Positions 27,230 to 39,494 of a stretch of DNA of 64,000 nucleotides are shown here, piece by piece. Position numbers and translations under genes: made by a program. The notes under the pieces are model-generated. The model was not told the origin of the DNA. It searched no databases and worked only from the letters and a program-made list of their open reading frames with translations. Source of the stretch: Pseudoips prasinana (Eukaryota; Arthropoda; Insecta; Lepidoptera; Nolidae); assembly GCA_951640165.1 (NCBI GenBank), contig OX621264.1:5213001-5277000 (forward strand), in the 5' to 3' direction. Positions within the stretch are counted from its first letter, which is position 1, and each line of letters opens with the position of its first letter.

Positions 27230-27560
27230 TTCTGTAGAACTCGTAAATTGATCTTCGGGTGTGTATCGTTCGTAGCATAACTTTGATCAATTTCGGTTGG
27301 TTAAATGTATGATTGCCCAGTTATGAGTTTAAATTTACGCTTTGCTTTGCAAATAATACTATTAAAACTAAAATTGAATATTTTGGGAGGTTTTATTAAA
27401 TAGATATTCCATATACCATGACTGTGAACATATCAGGGGGGTCACAATCATATTGAGATAGCACAAAACATCCGCAGAATAATTTACGAGTCCCGTATAC
27501 TATATGGGTAAATTGATCTGCGGGTGTTTACCGTTCGTATCTTAAATTCGATCGACGCCT
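27230..27560. repeat. Dispersed repeat with gatctgcgggtgt motif
   Basis: The motif (a)attgatcttcgggtgtgtat or gatctgcgggtgtttac plus 'cgttcgta' occurs twice here and again near 58912. The rest is AT-rich. Confidence 0.4.
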
Positions 27561-27860
27561 GTCGGTTAAATTGAATGTCATTTGTCAAAATTCATTAAAG
27601 TCAATTTTACTGATATTTAGCCATTATTTTGCGTTATATACGCATATATATATCGTCTTAAACAGCTGGTGTGTTTTCATGTCATAGGCTTCTAACTAAT
27701 AAACCCCCTATTTTATTAAGGGGGTTAAATACGAGAAAAAGATACAATTTGTATGGTCAAGGACTTGTTGAGTGACTATGTGACTTAACAATGGCGATTG
27801 TTAATTTATATCAAGACTAAATCGGCTCCAGAGCCGTTTACTGCTAGCGATCTGGGTTGA

Positions 27861-27895
27861 CTGGGTTTTGAATCACTGAGTGATTCAAAACCCAG
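27861..27895. repeat. 16-bp-arm palindrome
   Basis: ctgggttttgaatcac and gtgattcaaaacccag flank tga. It may mark an element boundary; a repeat family follows at 28010. Confidence 0.7.
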
Positions 27896-28009
27896 CTCAA
27901 ACCCTGGGACATATAAAAATGAAATTTTGCACAGAGGTACACTTTTTGAGATTGTTCCAAATCCTGTGGGGATTTTGTAAGACCATATTCCCCACTAAAA
28001 GGCCTAAAA

Positions 28010-28320
28010 GGCTGTGCCCCGCGGTTTTACCTGTGTTAAACTTTATAAATTATCACAGCTCCTCCCCCGTAGGTGATAGCATGATAATATGTATGCCTAT
28101 ATGTTGGCCCGACCTCTTAGTAATATTCATGGAAAATTTTAAGTAAATCTATCCAATACTTTCTGAGTTTAACCCGGACATACATACAGACAAAAATTCT
28201 AAAAACTATATTTTTGGCTTCGATATCGATTGTAGATCACGCCCCAAGTATCCTTTTAAAATAATATTCAATGTACAGTTTTGACTTTCCTACGATTTTA
28301 TTATATGTATCGCTATAATT
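28010..28320 (-). mobile_element. Dispersed repeat (family H1)
   Basis: Same sequence order as 26397-26710: 'gctgtgccccgcggttttac', 'cagctcctcccccgtaggtg', 'ctacgattttattatatg'. Confidence 0.6.
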
Positions 28321-28424
28321 GTGCTCTTACAAAATCCCCATAGATTTGGGAACGTAAATTTACGGTTTAAACTTACCTTATTTCGCGTTAAATTTACGCG
28401 CGAGTGACTATGTATACACCGTGT

Positions 28425-29709
28425 TTTTTTAATATCCCATAACCCTAGGGTTTTATTCTATAAGTAAAAATTATACAGAAAGTACTATAATATGTAGTCC
28501 AAAAATATCAATCACAATTAATTTAGGTAAAAAATTGTCACCCGTATGACGCATCTTTACTATTGCGACGTTGCCAAACTTCACAGTACTATTGTAGTAA
28601 AGTATGTAGCGGGATAGCGTGGCGCTGCTTGCAAAAATACTATACTTTGTTCATTAACACGCTTTTATGACCTTCACTTGTAACTATGTATGTAAGAAAA
28701 TCTTGGAATCTTAATTTGACCCACGTCCCGGTCTCCGATTAGGATGAAATTTTGCACACGCTCTGATGACAATACATGGCTAGCTAAGAAACGTCATTAA
28801 AAATCCAATATGGCGGCCGCCCCAAGATGGCGGATTGGCAGTTTCAAAATCAAAGTCAAGTCGAAGTCAAAATCATTTATTCCGTAAAAATTTTACATTT
28901 ATATGGAATCGTCATATTTTTTACCCTACCGTAAATGTGTTTGAAATCCTCCCCCATGATATGGGTATCAAATGAAAGGCTTTCCTGAATGGGATACGAA
29001 AAAATAATCACGTAACCTAAATCCAACATGGCGGCCTTAGTGCGTGCTAAAAGCGTGTTTTTTAGTAAATACGAGTAGTTAATCCATATTTAAAGCTGAG
29101 AAAATGCGATGTGTCATATTTCAATTAGTTATCATGACTACATACATCATCAGCCTGATATAATCCACTGCTGGACAAAGGCCTCCTCCAAACCCCTCCA
29201 GGGTTTGCCATAGCCACCGCGCTTAGTACTAGTAGCTAGTACACAGGTGGCGCTGCTGCCCGACTACCTGGTGTATCCCTTATTCACCTTTTACGACCCA
29301 CGGGATGGTATGGGATGGTCCTATGATTCTTTCGAGGCCGGAAACCATACGTCATGACAATTTTGTATGAAAAATGAATAGCAAATAAATGATGATTAAA
29401 AATGGTTAATGTCTCAGTTAGGGTTGCCAACTTTTTTACTAGAAATAAAGTCTATTCAGGTCTATCAAGAATATTAAACAGTATTTTTAGCACTACTTAC
29501 TAATTTACAATCTGTGGCCTCGATGCACTGAGCAGTGAACGCCCTCTGACTAAATAAATGTAAACATTATTTTGTATACTTTATTTTTGTTAGCAAAAAG
29601 TATATTTTAGTGAAAAACAGTACAGTTGGCAACCCTAGTCTCAGTGGATTCTTTCATATGGATTCCATTCCCTAGTTTTATGGGATATTAGTTTAAATAA
29701 CACGGTGTA
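28425..29709. mobile_element. ~1.3-kb TIR element, non-autonomous
   Basis: The left end TACACCGTGTTTTTTTAATA and the reverse complement of the right end (TACACCGTGTTATTTAAACT..) share an outer TIR, with inner aatatcccataa..ctaggg in both arms and TA flanks. It contains repeated 'aatccaatatggcggcc'-type motifs and a LINE-tail insertion at 29155-29360. No transposase is visible. Confidence 0.65.
29155..29360. mobile_element. LINE-tail repeat, relative at 54300-54540
   Basis: It shares 'cacaggtggcgctgctgccc', 'actacctggtgtatccctta' and ttcaccttttacgac with 54300-54540, and the left part has 'ccactgctggacaaaggcct'. Nested in the TIR element. Confidence 0.6.
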
Positions 29710-29964
29710 TAATTGTATTCCTGGGCGAATTTGAACGGATATTACCCAAGTATCGAAGCTTATTACGACTGCAAGAAGACACTGTTCAGTAGACATGTGC
29801 TCTGCGTAGAATTACTGCCATCTTTTAGGCTACGGGTCTGCTAATTGTTAACTAATTTTTATTATTGTAATTGGTAGGACTTTGTTTGAAACCAGAAATC
29901 CAAATGATTTTATAGTTTACAGGATTAAACTAATTTAATGTCATTACATCTCTTTCTAATATAG

Positions 29965-30440
29965 CTTCAACATATCAGGCGAGAGACGCCTTTTGCTGGA
30001 CAAAGGCCTCCCCCAAAGATCTTTACAATTGCCGGTCTTGCGCTATCGGCATCCAGCAATTTCCAGCGATGCTCACAAAATCATCGGTCAATCTTGTAGG
30101 GGGCCTCCCCACGCTGCGCCTTCCGGTTCGTGGTCGCCACTCGAGAACCTTTCTGCCCCATTGGCCGTCAGTTCTACGAGCTATGGTCTCTGCCCACTGC
30201 CACTTCAGCTTGGCAATTCTTACGGCTATGGCGGTTACTTTGGTTCGCCTGCGGATCTCAGCATTGATCAGGATCTCGCAGGGAAACTTAAAACCTTTTC
30301 CATTGCTCTTTGGGTGACCTTGAGCGGCCTGATAATGCCCATAGTGAGCGACCGAGTCTCTGTTCCGTAAGTCATCACTGGCAACACACGCTGGTTGAAG
30401 ACTTTCGACTTGAGTCACTGCGCTATTTGGGACGAGAAAA
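29965..30440 (-). mobile_element. RTE-like LINE 3' end, longer copy
   Basis: Extends further 5' than the other minus copies; it reaches codons corresponding to about 43880 in the 43172-44336 element. Frame is partly kept (GRWGRKVLEWRPRTGRR-like) but interrupted. Confidence 0.8.
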
Positions 30441-30979
30441 TATTACGTAGCTTCCCGAACGCTGCCCAGCCGAGTTGGATTCTACTATTGCCCTCCTTTT
30501 CGAAGTTGGACCTGCCTAGTTGGATGGTCTGTGCTAAGTAAATAATTCTCTACAACTCTGAGTGCAGAGTCTCCAACCTTAAACTCTTTTCCAAAGTAAA
30601 CTAATGATATAAATATAATTAAATGACAATCAACAAAAAAACCATGTTCTAAACATGCGAACGGGGCCCATAACTTATGCTAATTTTGCTCTTAGCATTT
30701 CGCGCCAAAATTAAATGAACACGTAGATGCCCTGTCCTTCTCTTGAGAACTATGTTAGAAAGAGATGCAATGATATAACAATTAGTTTTGCGGGTATTAC
30801 ATAGAATTGTGGACATTATTTTGGGTTTAAAACTATCGCTAGTCAAACAAGGTCGGTTTTAAGTGACTATAGATTGTGGGTACATAGGAATTATTTTAAC
30901 AAATTCGGTTCCCGACTAGAGGTTTGATGCATACCCACCACCCGACTGTAGGGTTCATAATAGCATTGTCGTTCGTTCA

Positions 30980-31315
30980 TATTTCGTTGGTCTAGCGGTA
31001 GCGTGTTCAGCCGCAGATAATGAAGTCCTGGGTTCAAATCCCGGGTCGGGCCGTAAAGTGATTTTGGGATTTTTCCGTAAAAAGAAATGTCTCAGTATCA
31101 GTTGGCGGTATTACACCCCCGTGCCTCGGAGAGCACGTAAAGCCGTCGGTCCTGTAACTGATCTCTTCCGGTCGTGTTGCTGAGAGTGATGGAATAGAAA
31201 GTGCCCCTGCGTGCCCCACTTGTGCACTGTAATATGTCCTGCGCAATTGGCTGGTCTCCATTGAGACTGGCCGCCGTAGCCGAAATTCGGTCGGGAGGAC
31301 ATTATTATTATTATA
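30980..31315 (+). mobile_element. tRNA-derived SINE (family S3)
   Basis: Head: 'ggtctagcggtagcgtgttc' (A box) and tgggttcaaatcccgg (B box). Body: 'ttttccgtaaaaagaaatgt' .. 'ggccgccgtagccgaaattc' and an (att)n tail. Relatives are 60036-60375 (+), 60385-60605 (-), 58020-58210 (-) and 53560-53755 (+). Confidence 0.8.
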
Positions 31316-31734
31316 ATGAAGCAATAAATGTCTAATACGACGCAATAAGTAACTATAAGTACTTACAAATATATAACATCATTAAATATTTAGTAAGGGA
31401 TGGAGTGAGATAGCAATATTATACAGTCCTATTCTGGCTTCAAGCCTGTTATAAGATCTTAAGGCCATAAAGTAGTTTATTAAGTTGAATGGACTCAGGA
31501 GTCCATTGTTTTGAATTGTGAGGTGAATGGACAATGGAGTCTACCATTTCTGGAAAATGGTAGTTGAAGATCTCTTCTAAATAAAGTAGAGTGTAGGCGA
31601 GGTAATATGTTGTGATACTAAAACCGGCATGACACTTAACAAAAACATCATAGTAGAATAAAAATACCGGCCAAGAGCGAGTCGGACTCGCGCTCGGTTC
31701 CGTACCATTATCTATGAAAATGGAAAAAAAATCG

Positions 31735-31951
31735 CGTTTGTTGTATGGGAGCATTAACTAATTATGTTTACTACCCCAGTGGTCAATCCTAGTTATCTAA
31801 TCCGAATGATTCACTAACTGTAAAGGACGTCTGGCGCTCGGCAGCCGCTGCCACGGCCACCTAGTCGTATTATTTTTCGGAATTGGGACCGTTTTGTTGT
31901 ATGGGTGCAATGACTAGTTACGTTTACTAACTCGGTGGTCAATGCCAGTTA

Positions 31952-31985
<34 letters not shown>

Positions 31986-32400
31986 GGTGTGGAAAATCCT
32001 GCATGGATGTCCTCCGCCTTGGGGGAGGCGGAGGGGTCTGTCAGACTCCTACTGACTAAAAACCACCCCGGTGTTCCATCTCACACCTGTGCCGGGGGTC
32101 GCGGGAACAAACGATACTTCCGCAACAATGCCAGTTATCTAACCCAACCCACCAACTATAGAGAGCGTCTGGCGCTCGGCAGCCGCTGCCACGGCCACCT
32201 AGTCGTATTATTTTTCGGAATTGGGACCGTTTTGTTGTATGGGTGCAATGACTAGTTACGTTTACTAACTCGGTGGTCAATGCCAGTTATCTAACCCAAC
32301 CCACCAGCTATAGAGACTATAGAGAAGAACTATAGAGACAGCCGCTGCCACGGCCGCCTAGTCATATTGTTTTTCGGAATTGGGACCGTTTAGAAATAAT
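31735..32400 (+). repeat. ~135-165-bp tandem repeats, about four units
   Basis: Units contain 'gtatgggtgcaatgactagt', 'actcggtggtcaatgccagt', 'gcagccgctgccacggccac' and tagtcgtattatttttcgg. The first is the most diverged. One is split by a retroposon at 31955-32125. Confidence 0.85.
31955..32125 (-). mobile_element. Poly-A retroposon with 15-bp target duplication
   Basis: A 15-bp duplication, caatgccagttatct, lies at 31940-31954 and 32126-32140. The insert begins with ~29 Ts, the poly-A tail of a minus-strand element, then 'gcggtgtggaaaatcctgca' and a cctccgcc..ggcggagg hairpin. This is clear target-primed retrotransposition of a short, truncated R1-type LINE or SINE. Confidence 0.9.
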
Positions 32401-32499
32401 TAAGTGTCCAAGTTAAATATGACACTGGATCAAACCATAGAGAAAGTAAAAGTAAGGTCGTATCTAGAAGTTAAAGCGGCTGCCGTGCTGTAATGGTAA

Positions 32500-33330
32500 T
32501 GGAGGAAGCTCCACCAAGAAGGGCATAGTTCCCAAATTGATTTAATGATAAATACATAGATAGCATCAATGAAAAAAAAAACAGGAAACAGGCGTGAGTC
32601 TATGTATGTATGTATATCATCGATATAAAATCGTTGTCACGGGTATCCGACACAATCCGAGATATCTTACTTGCCATAGTCTGCATTCTTATCGATAAAA
32701 TGTCCCCTCCGATCCTCGAATGGACGATCGCCCAATGTATTCGCGTATTAACATCTCTTGTGCATTTCCACGTCAGTAATCCCCCTGCGACGAGGTTAGA
32801 ACGCCTCTTATATAGATTACTTTGTCGACGTATATGCTAGTTTCGATTATCCGGTGAAGCAGTGAAACTACTAACTGTGAACATCCTGTACTTACCGGAT
32901 ATAAATTACAATGAGATATATAAAGCTTTCAATGAATATCAGCCTTAGTGTTTAACTAAAATATACATAGCAATAACAATTAGTTCTATCATCATTGGGT
33001 GAAGTAACATTGTAATACGCCGTTGATCGATTCAGTCACTAGCTTGTTATTGCTGTCCTGCTCTTAAACTGTTCCTGCCAAAGCAAAAGCTATTTTATTG
33101 CCATGGCATAGAATAACATTTGCAATGAAATAAAGTCAGTACTAAGGACCGTTCTAAAGTAATCATACGATAAGTCTCGTTATTGTGAACGAAGAGGTTT
33201 CCTTCAAACCCGCAAATTGTAAGAAGGATTTGCATTGAGAACGGTAGACCATAGATTTCTTTTCCCCAAAGTGCAGCATGTATGGGGGAAGATTTTGACC
33301 ACATTTTCTTATTTGCAGCAATAAGATTTT
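32500..33330. other. Intergenic DNA, no gene supported
   Basis: A 76-codon ORF at 32610-32840 overlaps less AT-biased sequence (cctccgatcctcgaatggac). It shows no domain, splice context or homology I can recall. Confidence 0.3.
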
Positions 33331-33339
33331 TTTTTCTTT

Positions 33340-33500
33340 CTGATTAAATTCGTTGCGGGATTCAAGACAGTTAAAGCGATTCCCCGGGACATGCCTGAGC
33401 CTCAACGCTCAGTGTCATTTCATTGTGTGCCACTGTTGATCCTGGCTTACAGGAGGTGCAGTGGTGGGTAAGAGGGAGGGACTAGTCCCGATAAAAAAAA
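33340..33500 (+). mobile_element. R1/Jockey-like LINE 3'UTR with poly-A
   Basis: Same as 18402-18555, with 'gttgcgggattcaagacagt' at left and 'gggactagtcccgataaaaa' at right. Confidence 0.75.
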
Positions 33501-34220
33501 GAAAGAAAATGTGGTCCGGAGGAGAATTCTACAATGTGGATGATTGTCTAGCCCTAAATAAGGCAGTGGGAAAACAAGTTTCCATCATATTTTGACATCA
33601 GTCTTGTGATAAAGTTTAAGACCAATAGATATTACCTGCTGCTTTATTAAAGGTAAACTAGAAGGACATTGTCAGTGCCTTAAATAAATGCAAATACATA
33701 CCTCGAGATATATGTTAGTTTAGATTGTATTATAATTGCCATTACCCAGAAGGGTATACGAAGACCGGATTTCCACTTGCTAAGACCCTTGCAGACCATA
33801 TTTATACTGCTAGCCCTGGACTCCACTTACGCTTAGATTTATTACTCATTGCCTATTTGAAGTTGCTTAACCTATTATGACCTACGTGAGTACGGAGTTA
33901 GCGTGCTTCAAATAACCGCTCTCAGCCGAGGTTTGAATCCCAGAGGGGTTCTTACCACCTGGTTCGGGTTACTTTGAATATAGTCTTTATTAATAGACGG
34001 CTTGAGCTCCAGCTCACCGCTATCGTCCGATGAAGGAGTGAAAGACTTGAAGTAAATAATCCGGTTAAGCAGCTAGGTAGGCCGATATTAGATTTCCACT
34101 TGCATTTTCATAAATGCACGTCGATTTAATTAGTAGATATTTCATTGATCAAGGGCAGAAAAGGGTCATGGACTCGATTACCCTGAGCTTTCTTCCACAT
34201 TTTAGTCGGATAATCGGGCT

Positions 34221-34467
34221 CTAAGGCTGAGATCTATAGAGCGTACTTAGACTTTGCTCAAACTTTACTTACGTAAAACTTTGCTAAGTGTATGCTAAGC
34301 TTATACTTTGATTTGGTATTTATAGACTTTGAAGTTAAGATTATGCTTAGCATAAGCTAAGACAGACAAAGTCAAAACACCAATTGTAATTTCGTTACAT
34401 GCATTAACTTCTGTCTAAGTAAAGTCTGAGCAAAGTCTAAGTACGCTCTATAGATCTCAGCCTTAGT
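34221..34467. mobile_element. MITE with ~50-bp TIRs
   Basis: Left CTAAGGCTGAGATCTATAGA and right TCTATAGATCTCAGCCTTAG are inverted and continue for about 50 bp (gcgtacttagactttgctc..). 247 bp, no ORF. Confidence 0.85.
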
Positions 34468-34508
34468 TTATTTCACGAAGTTTTTCCTACTTGAGATTGT
34501 ACTATACA

Positions 34509-34868
34509 TGGTTATTTGTAAAACACCAACAACCTCGCCGTACAAGATAGTTAACACCATAAGCAACAACTTTTGTTCTACAACTTTGAATAATTTGCTA
34601 GATTTTATTTGCATACAAAAATAAGTATTAATTTAATTGCCCGCTTGAATTTTTATAACTCTACGCGCGCGTGTTTAGCGTCTTTCACGCGTCGTCCTTT
34701 CGTTTATGAATGAAACATAGACCTACAAATGTCGCGACGGTACAACAAATTCATTTAAAATCTTTTTATTTTTATGTATTGAGTTATGTCCGAACTCGTA
34801 GAACAAAAGTTGTTGGTTATGATGTTAGTTATCTAGTCCTGCGAGATTGTTGGTGTTTTACAAGTAAC
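34509..34868. mobile_element. MITE family M3, complete copy
   Basis: Left 'ttgtaaaacaccaacaacct' and right 'aggttgttggtgttttacaa' are inverted; inner arms gcaacaacttttgttctac and gtagaacaaaagttgttg pair. ~350 bp. Confidence 0.85.
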
Positions 34869-35089
34869 CCGTATATTAAGGCATCTTGATGAAATTAAAC
34901 ATCTGTACGCAGTAAGAAAATAGTTTCCACATCAGCCAAAATTGTGCTTACTAGCTTCCAATATGTCAACTAGCTTATTTATAAGATATAGATGCAGTTT
35001 CAGCGCAAAATTTGTACCTGATCAATGTCTAGGGATTATTAATATATATTGTCGTAGTTAGTATATTTTTTCGTTGGGTGACAATCGAG

Positions 35090-36000
35090 GCTTGCCTCTT
35101 GTTGTACCCGTGGAAGATGTTCCTCCAGTCTTGGGTGGTGAAGCTAGAAGGTCACCTGCTGGGACTGTGAGACCTAAGACGCAGGTCGCTTTATTGAGGG
35201 AATGACTAAGTTGAGTCACTCGTCAGGGTATTGAGTATTGAAGGTAGACGTAGGTTACCTGGTTCCCTTGTGGGTCAAAAGTAAGGTGTGCGTTCCACTT
35301 CGCTGCCATGGTTGGGAGGGTATGACTTGTTAGGTTGTGATGCTAGGTGTTGATCGCTTGCTACCTCTGGTGACGAGTAAGACGTGAGTCTTACTACGCT
35401 TCCGTGGGTGGCGGTGAATGACAAAGTTGAGTAACTTGCTCCTCCTGTGAGCTAGGCGTAGGTCACCTGCTTCCCTTGTGGGTGACAAGCAAGGCGTGAG
35501 TTTAACTTCGCTGTTGTGCTTGGTAGGGGATGACTAAGTTGAGTCACTCGTTAGGTCGTGGGTCGTGATGCTAGAACAGAAGACAACAAAGAAAATGGGT
35601 TACATGCTAGCTCTGTAGGTGAATAGTCAGACGCGAGTCTCACTACGCTTCTGTGGGTGACAAGTAAGGAGTGACTCCCACTACGCTGCCGTGGTTGGCA
35701 GGGGATGACTCCATAGGTCGTGATGCTAGAAGTGGATCACCTGCTACCTCACTATGCTTCCGTGGGTGGAGGAGAACGTCTAAGTTGAGTTACTCCTGTC
35801 AGTGACGAGAGAGGCGTGACTCTCGTCGCTGCCGAGGGTGGCTGAGGAATAAGTCGCTTGGTAGTTCTTGGGCTAGGCACTAGACGTGGGTCACCTGTTT
35901 CCTTTGTGAGTGACGAGTAAGGCTAAGGAGTAGGTAAGGATCTCTTCGCTCCCGTGGATGACGGGCAATGATGTTCGTTAGGTCGTGAGTAAGGCTAGTT
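35090..36000. repeat. Degenerate satellite-like tandem region
   Basis: Motifs such as 'ggtcacctgcttcccttgtg', gtgacaagtaaggcgtgagt, 'cactacgcttccgtgggtgg', 'ggatgactaagttgagtcac' and 'taggtcgtgatgctagaag' recur six to seven times in shuffled, variable spacing (roughly 100-150 bp). Purine/pyrimidine balance and GC content differ from the flanks. No frame stays open. Confidence 0.7.
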
Positions 36001-36544
36001 GAGGGATACACTTGCACGAGATAATTTCGTACAGTACAAACTGAACTTAAGTTTCTACATTGTTAGGTTCATTATTGAACTTGTGTTTCGGTTGCCACAA
36101 TTAATTTTATTGCAATCAAATATCGATCTTGAGTCTATGTTGATTAAGTTTAATATAGCTTGCACAAATTTACGCTTGGGCGAAAAAATGTGGCATGATG
36201 ACGTACTTAATACGTTTGAATTTCGGAAAAATCTTAGCAGTTTTAAGCCCTCAGAGAATTCTTTACACTTTCGGTGTGCAGCAGGGTTGGAGATATGTTG
36301 GCAGTACCTGACTACCGGGTTCAAGCCGTGGCTGCGAAAGTGTTAAGAAAACCATTAAAACCTTTCACCTCTTTAGAAAGTATTAAATTAAACGCAAGAC
36401 TAAACTGACGTAAGGCCTAGAATTCTGTACGCAATCATCTCGCTCGCATTTCGCTTTGACATTCTATTATAAAATTGTGTGCACTTTCTAAAAATATGCT
36501 TCATATTCTAAAATATTTAATAAGTCTTATTTATGGGAGTAATT

Positions 36545-36625
36545 CGTCCTTCTTACTCACTGCAACTCCTGTAAACCAGAAATGACTTGGGAATGAGGCT
36601 CTGGCACGTTCCGGGGAATACCTTA
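36545..36625 (-). mobile_element. R1/Jockey-like LINE 3'UTR remnant
   Basis: 'cttactcactgcaactcctg' and 'aggctctggcacgttccggg' match the reverse complement of the shared LINE 3'UTR, with deletions. Confidence 0.5.
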
Positions 36626-36648
36626 AAATTAAACGAATTCAAGAGGCC

Positions 36649-37003
36649 TATTACAGTCCACTAGCGCCGCCAATCGAAAAAATGTCATAACTCGTAAATA
36701 GAATCAAAAATACAAAATCTATTATTACCGTGGAAAAGGCAATAACGTAATTGTATAACACCTTATCAACACTTGAAATATAGCTGTTTAGCTAAATCGT
36801 GCATTCAAAACATAAACGGCCGTTTTTGTTACAAATGCACGATTTAGCTAAACAGCTATATTTCAAGTGTTGACAATGTGTTATAAAATTACGTTATTGC
36901 CTTTTCTACAGTAATAATAGACCACATTTTTTTTTTGATTCTATTTACGAGTTATTAAATTTTTTCGATTGGCGGCGCTAGTGGACTGTAATAGGCCTCT
37001 TAA
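36649..37003. mobile_element. Fold-back element, ~160-bp arms
   Basis: The left arm begins aagaggcctattacagtcca and the right arm ends tggactgtaataggcctctt. Inner arms meet at 'cacgatttagctaaacagct' / its complement around a short loop. Nearly the whole element is one hairpin; no coding capacity. Confidence 0.9.
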
Positions 37004-37109
37004 TCAGAAAGATACAAGAGGGTGTTAGATAAAAAGTAGGACCACTTCCCACCAGAGAACGGGAGACAATATTATAACGAGCTATATTCTAAAGAATGAA
37101 AATATATCT

Positions 37110-37432
37110 ACACTAATATTTTAAAGACTGATTGAAAGATTTGATTGTTTTGTTGTTTCTTTGTATTGAATAGGTTTCGAAACTACTTGACCGATTTGAA
37201 AAATTATTTCATTGTTGGGAAGCTGCACTATCTCCGGTGAACATAGGCTATATTATATTTTCAAAAAAGTTAGGGGTCCGTACTAAAACTCCAATAATGC
37301 AACCCAAGGTGTGAAAAAAATACCAAATAAGTTACTTATATTGCGTGCGCTGCGAAAACTATCGATTATAGAACGAAATAACGTTTGAAAGTTTGTTTAA
37401 TACCCGTGTGAAGCCGGGGCGAGCTGCTAGGT
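37110..37432 (+). mobile_element. Helitron-like non-autonomous element
   Basis: It starts near ctacactaatattttaaa and ends 'acccgtgtgaagccggggcg' followed by agctgctag. The start phrase and the CTAG end resemble 50220-50392 and 62395-62597. Confidence 0.5.
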
Positions 37433-37794
37433 CTAAATATTTTAGAATATTAATGTTATTAGATAGCCGAAGCACATTTTTAGAATATGCACACTATGAT
37501 TTTTTAGAATGGCTGCGCCCATAAATGTGCTCCACAAGAATTTTGACAAATTATCGATACGCATCTAAATGTAATTTTGTATTATTATATAGAGTTCATG
37601 TATTACCTCTGCTGTTGAGCAGCAGCGATAGCTGGCAAGTCTATATTATACCCGACTAAAGTAATTTGAATATCCTTGCATCTCTTTCTTTTATAGTTTA
37701 TTAGAAGGGCATAATTGTAACTGTCTAACTACTAATAAAACAGCTTGTCCGGAAGGCATAATGGACGTTTGGGTGTAACGTGTCGCTTAGTTTT

Positions 37795-37975
37795 TCACCT
37801 AAAGACGTCCACTGCTGGACAAAAGCCTCCCCTTATATTTCCACAATGGCATTTGCTGTAATCGCCACGCTTGACAGATGGGTTGGTGATAGCAGTATGA
37901 TTTTCATACTGCTGCCCGTTTTCTACTAGATATTACCTTGGAACGACTTCTCTCCCCCCCCCCCCTCACACAGGA
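37795..37975. mobile_element. LINE-tail type dispersed repeat
   Basis: 'cgtccactgctggacaaaag', gtaatcgccacgcttgacag, 'gatgggttggtgatagcagt' and a C-run; same family as 5225-5470. Confidence 0.6.
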
Positions 37976-38739
37976 TGTTGTTTTCATAAGATTTATTTTA
38001 GAAAGAAATGCAATAATTACTTAAATTACTTGAGTTGGTACTGCTTAGAAACTAGGCCACTCTTCTTTAATGTGATGTTGAATAGATGACTCTGTATTAA
38101 ATATACAAGGGCAAATATCTGTTAATGAAATTGAGACACTTACAAAACATTCGTTTTAAATTGACCGGTAAAAAAAATCATTGATTTTGCACCTTGTTCT
38201 AAAGTGGTAAGGTTGAAATTTATATGCTCTGGTATAGCCTGTTTTAGCTAGCCATAAGGCTACATACAAAAACGTAAATCTGCGTATGGGTAGAGCGATA
38301 TTTTCGACTAATGTTCTGCAATTGTTTCATCTTCATTAATATGGCTGATAATTGGAATGACGCAAATAAGGCCCGTATTAATAAAAAGGTAACAGAATTT
38401 AAACTCTTTCTTGAGTATACGTTTGGCGTAAAAGTTCAGACTTAACCTCAAGAGTCAGTTCAAATTTTGACATACCTTTATGGACACGAGTCGTAATATC
38501 AAATAATTCCTTGTATATTTTCCTGATGTTGGTAACTTGTCGATTCTCAAAATATCTAATGGCTAACTATTACCAACGTCAGAAAATAGACTGTTAAATA
38601 TTGACGCCTATTATTATTAAGAATTCTTACATTTTGAATGCGCTCTTAGAAACAGTTTGACTTGTTTGTTAATGGAATATGCAGCGCCATCTATAGTTCA
38701 ACTTTTGAACAAATATAATCTTGAGAAATGAAAGTTCTT

Positions 38740-38990
38740 TATTACTTGGATAATTAGCTAAGATTTTTTATATCTGTGGTATTTTTTTAAATAAAAGCAC
38801 AGATAAAAAATTCTGTATATTTATATAGTTTTTTTCATCTTGAATAGTAAAATATGGAGTAACTATATAACAAAGATAAAAAAAAATTAGCTAATATTTT
38901 TTTGTTATACATATAACCACAGATAAAGTCTATATTTTTATATAGATTTTTTATCTGTGGTTATTTTACTCCTTATTTTTAATATTCAAA
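38740..38990. repeat. AT-rich inverted-repeat region
   Basis: aaaaatctatataaaaatat-type and 'ccacagataaa' / ttttatctgtggttat motifs pair on both sides of about 38870. Possibly an old palindromic MITE. Confidence 0.4.
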
Positions 38991-39317
38991 GGTTTAACCA
39001 AATTGAATTGGAAGATATCCAATACATAATAAAAATTTGAATGTATTTTCGATGCTAGAGACATCTATTATGCTTTTATGGTACCTCTTTAGAGGTAATT
39101 GATCGTTTTAAAGGCTGATTTATTTTGAACTGTAGAGCGTGTTCAGATTGTGGGACTTGTTGATATAATGATGGTAATCGGTGTTACCTAACAAAGGATA
39201 ATGACTATATTATTGTAAATATGATAAATGTACTGAAAATCTGTCTGAACGTACTGTCGGGAAAATAAGCGCTTCATCTTTCTATGTTTTTCTATAGTAT
39301 TAGGTTTGATTATGGTA

Positions 39318-39430
39318 CAGACGACAGGCCAATCTGTCAAATTCCTTTTATAGATTTTCAACTTTATTACATAAGCATAAGGTTCACTTTCAATTGGGGA
39401 AATATGACAGATTGGGGTACTTTGACGTCA
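39318..39430. mobile_element. Palindromic MITE (family M1), degraded
   Basis: It keeps TACAGACG.., ccaatctgtcaaattcc and 'atatgacagattggggtact' but its right end is lost or diverged. Confidence 0.65.
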
Positions 39431-39494
39431 CAGTTTTCTGGTCGCATGAGACTCTACCAGTACCCTTTACAGCTGTTCACTTATGATAACTATA

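Noticed and set aside
35999..36346. 115-codon ORF next to the degenerate repeat region
   Set aside because: AT-rich composition, no recognised domain, no splice or promoter support; antisense is also open.
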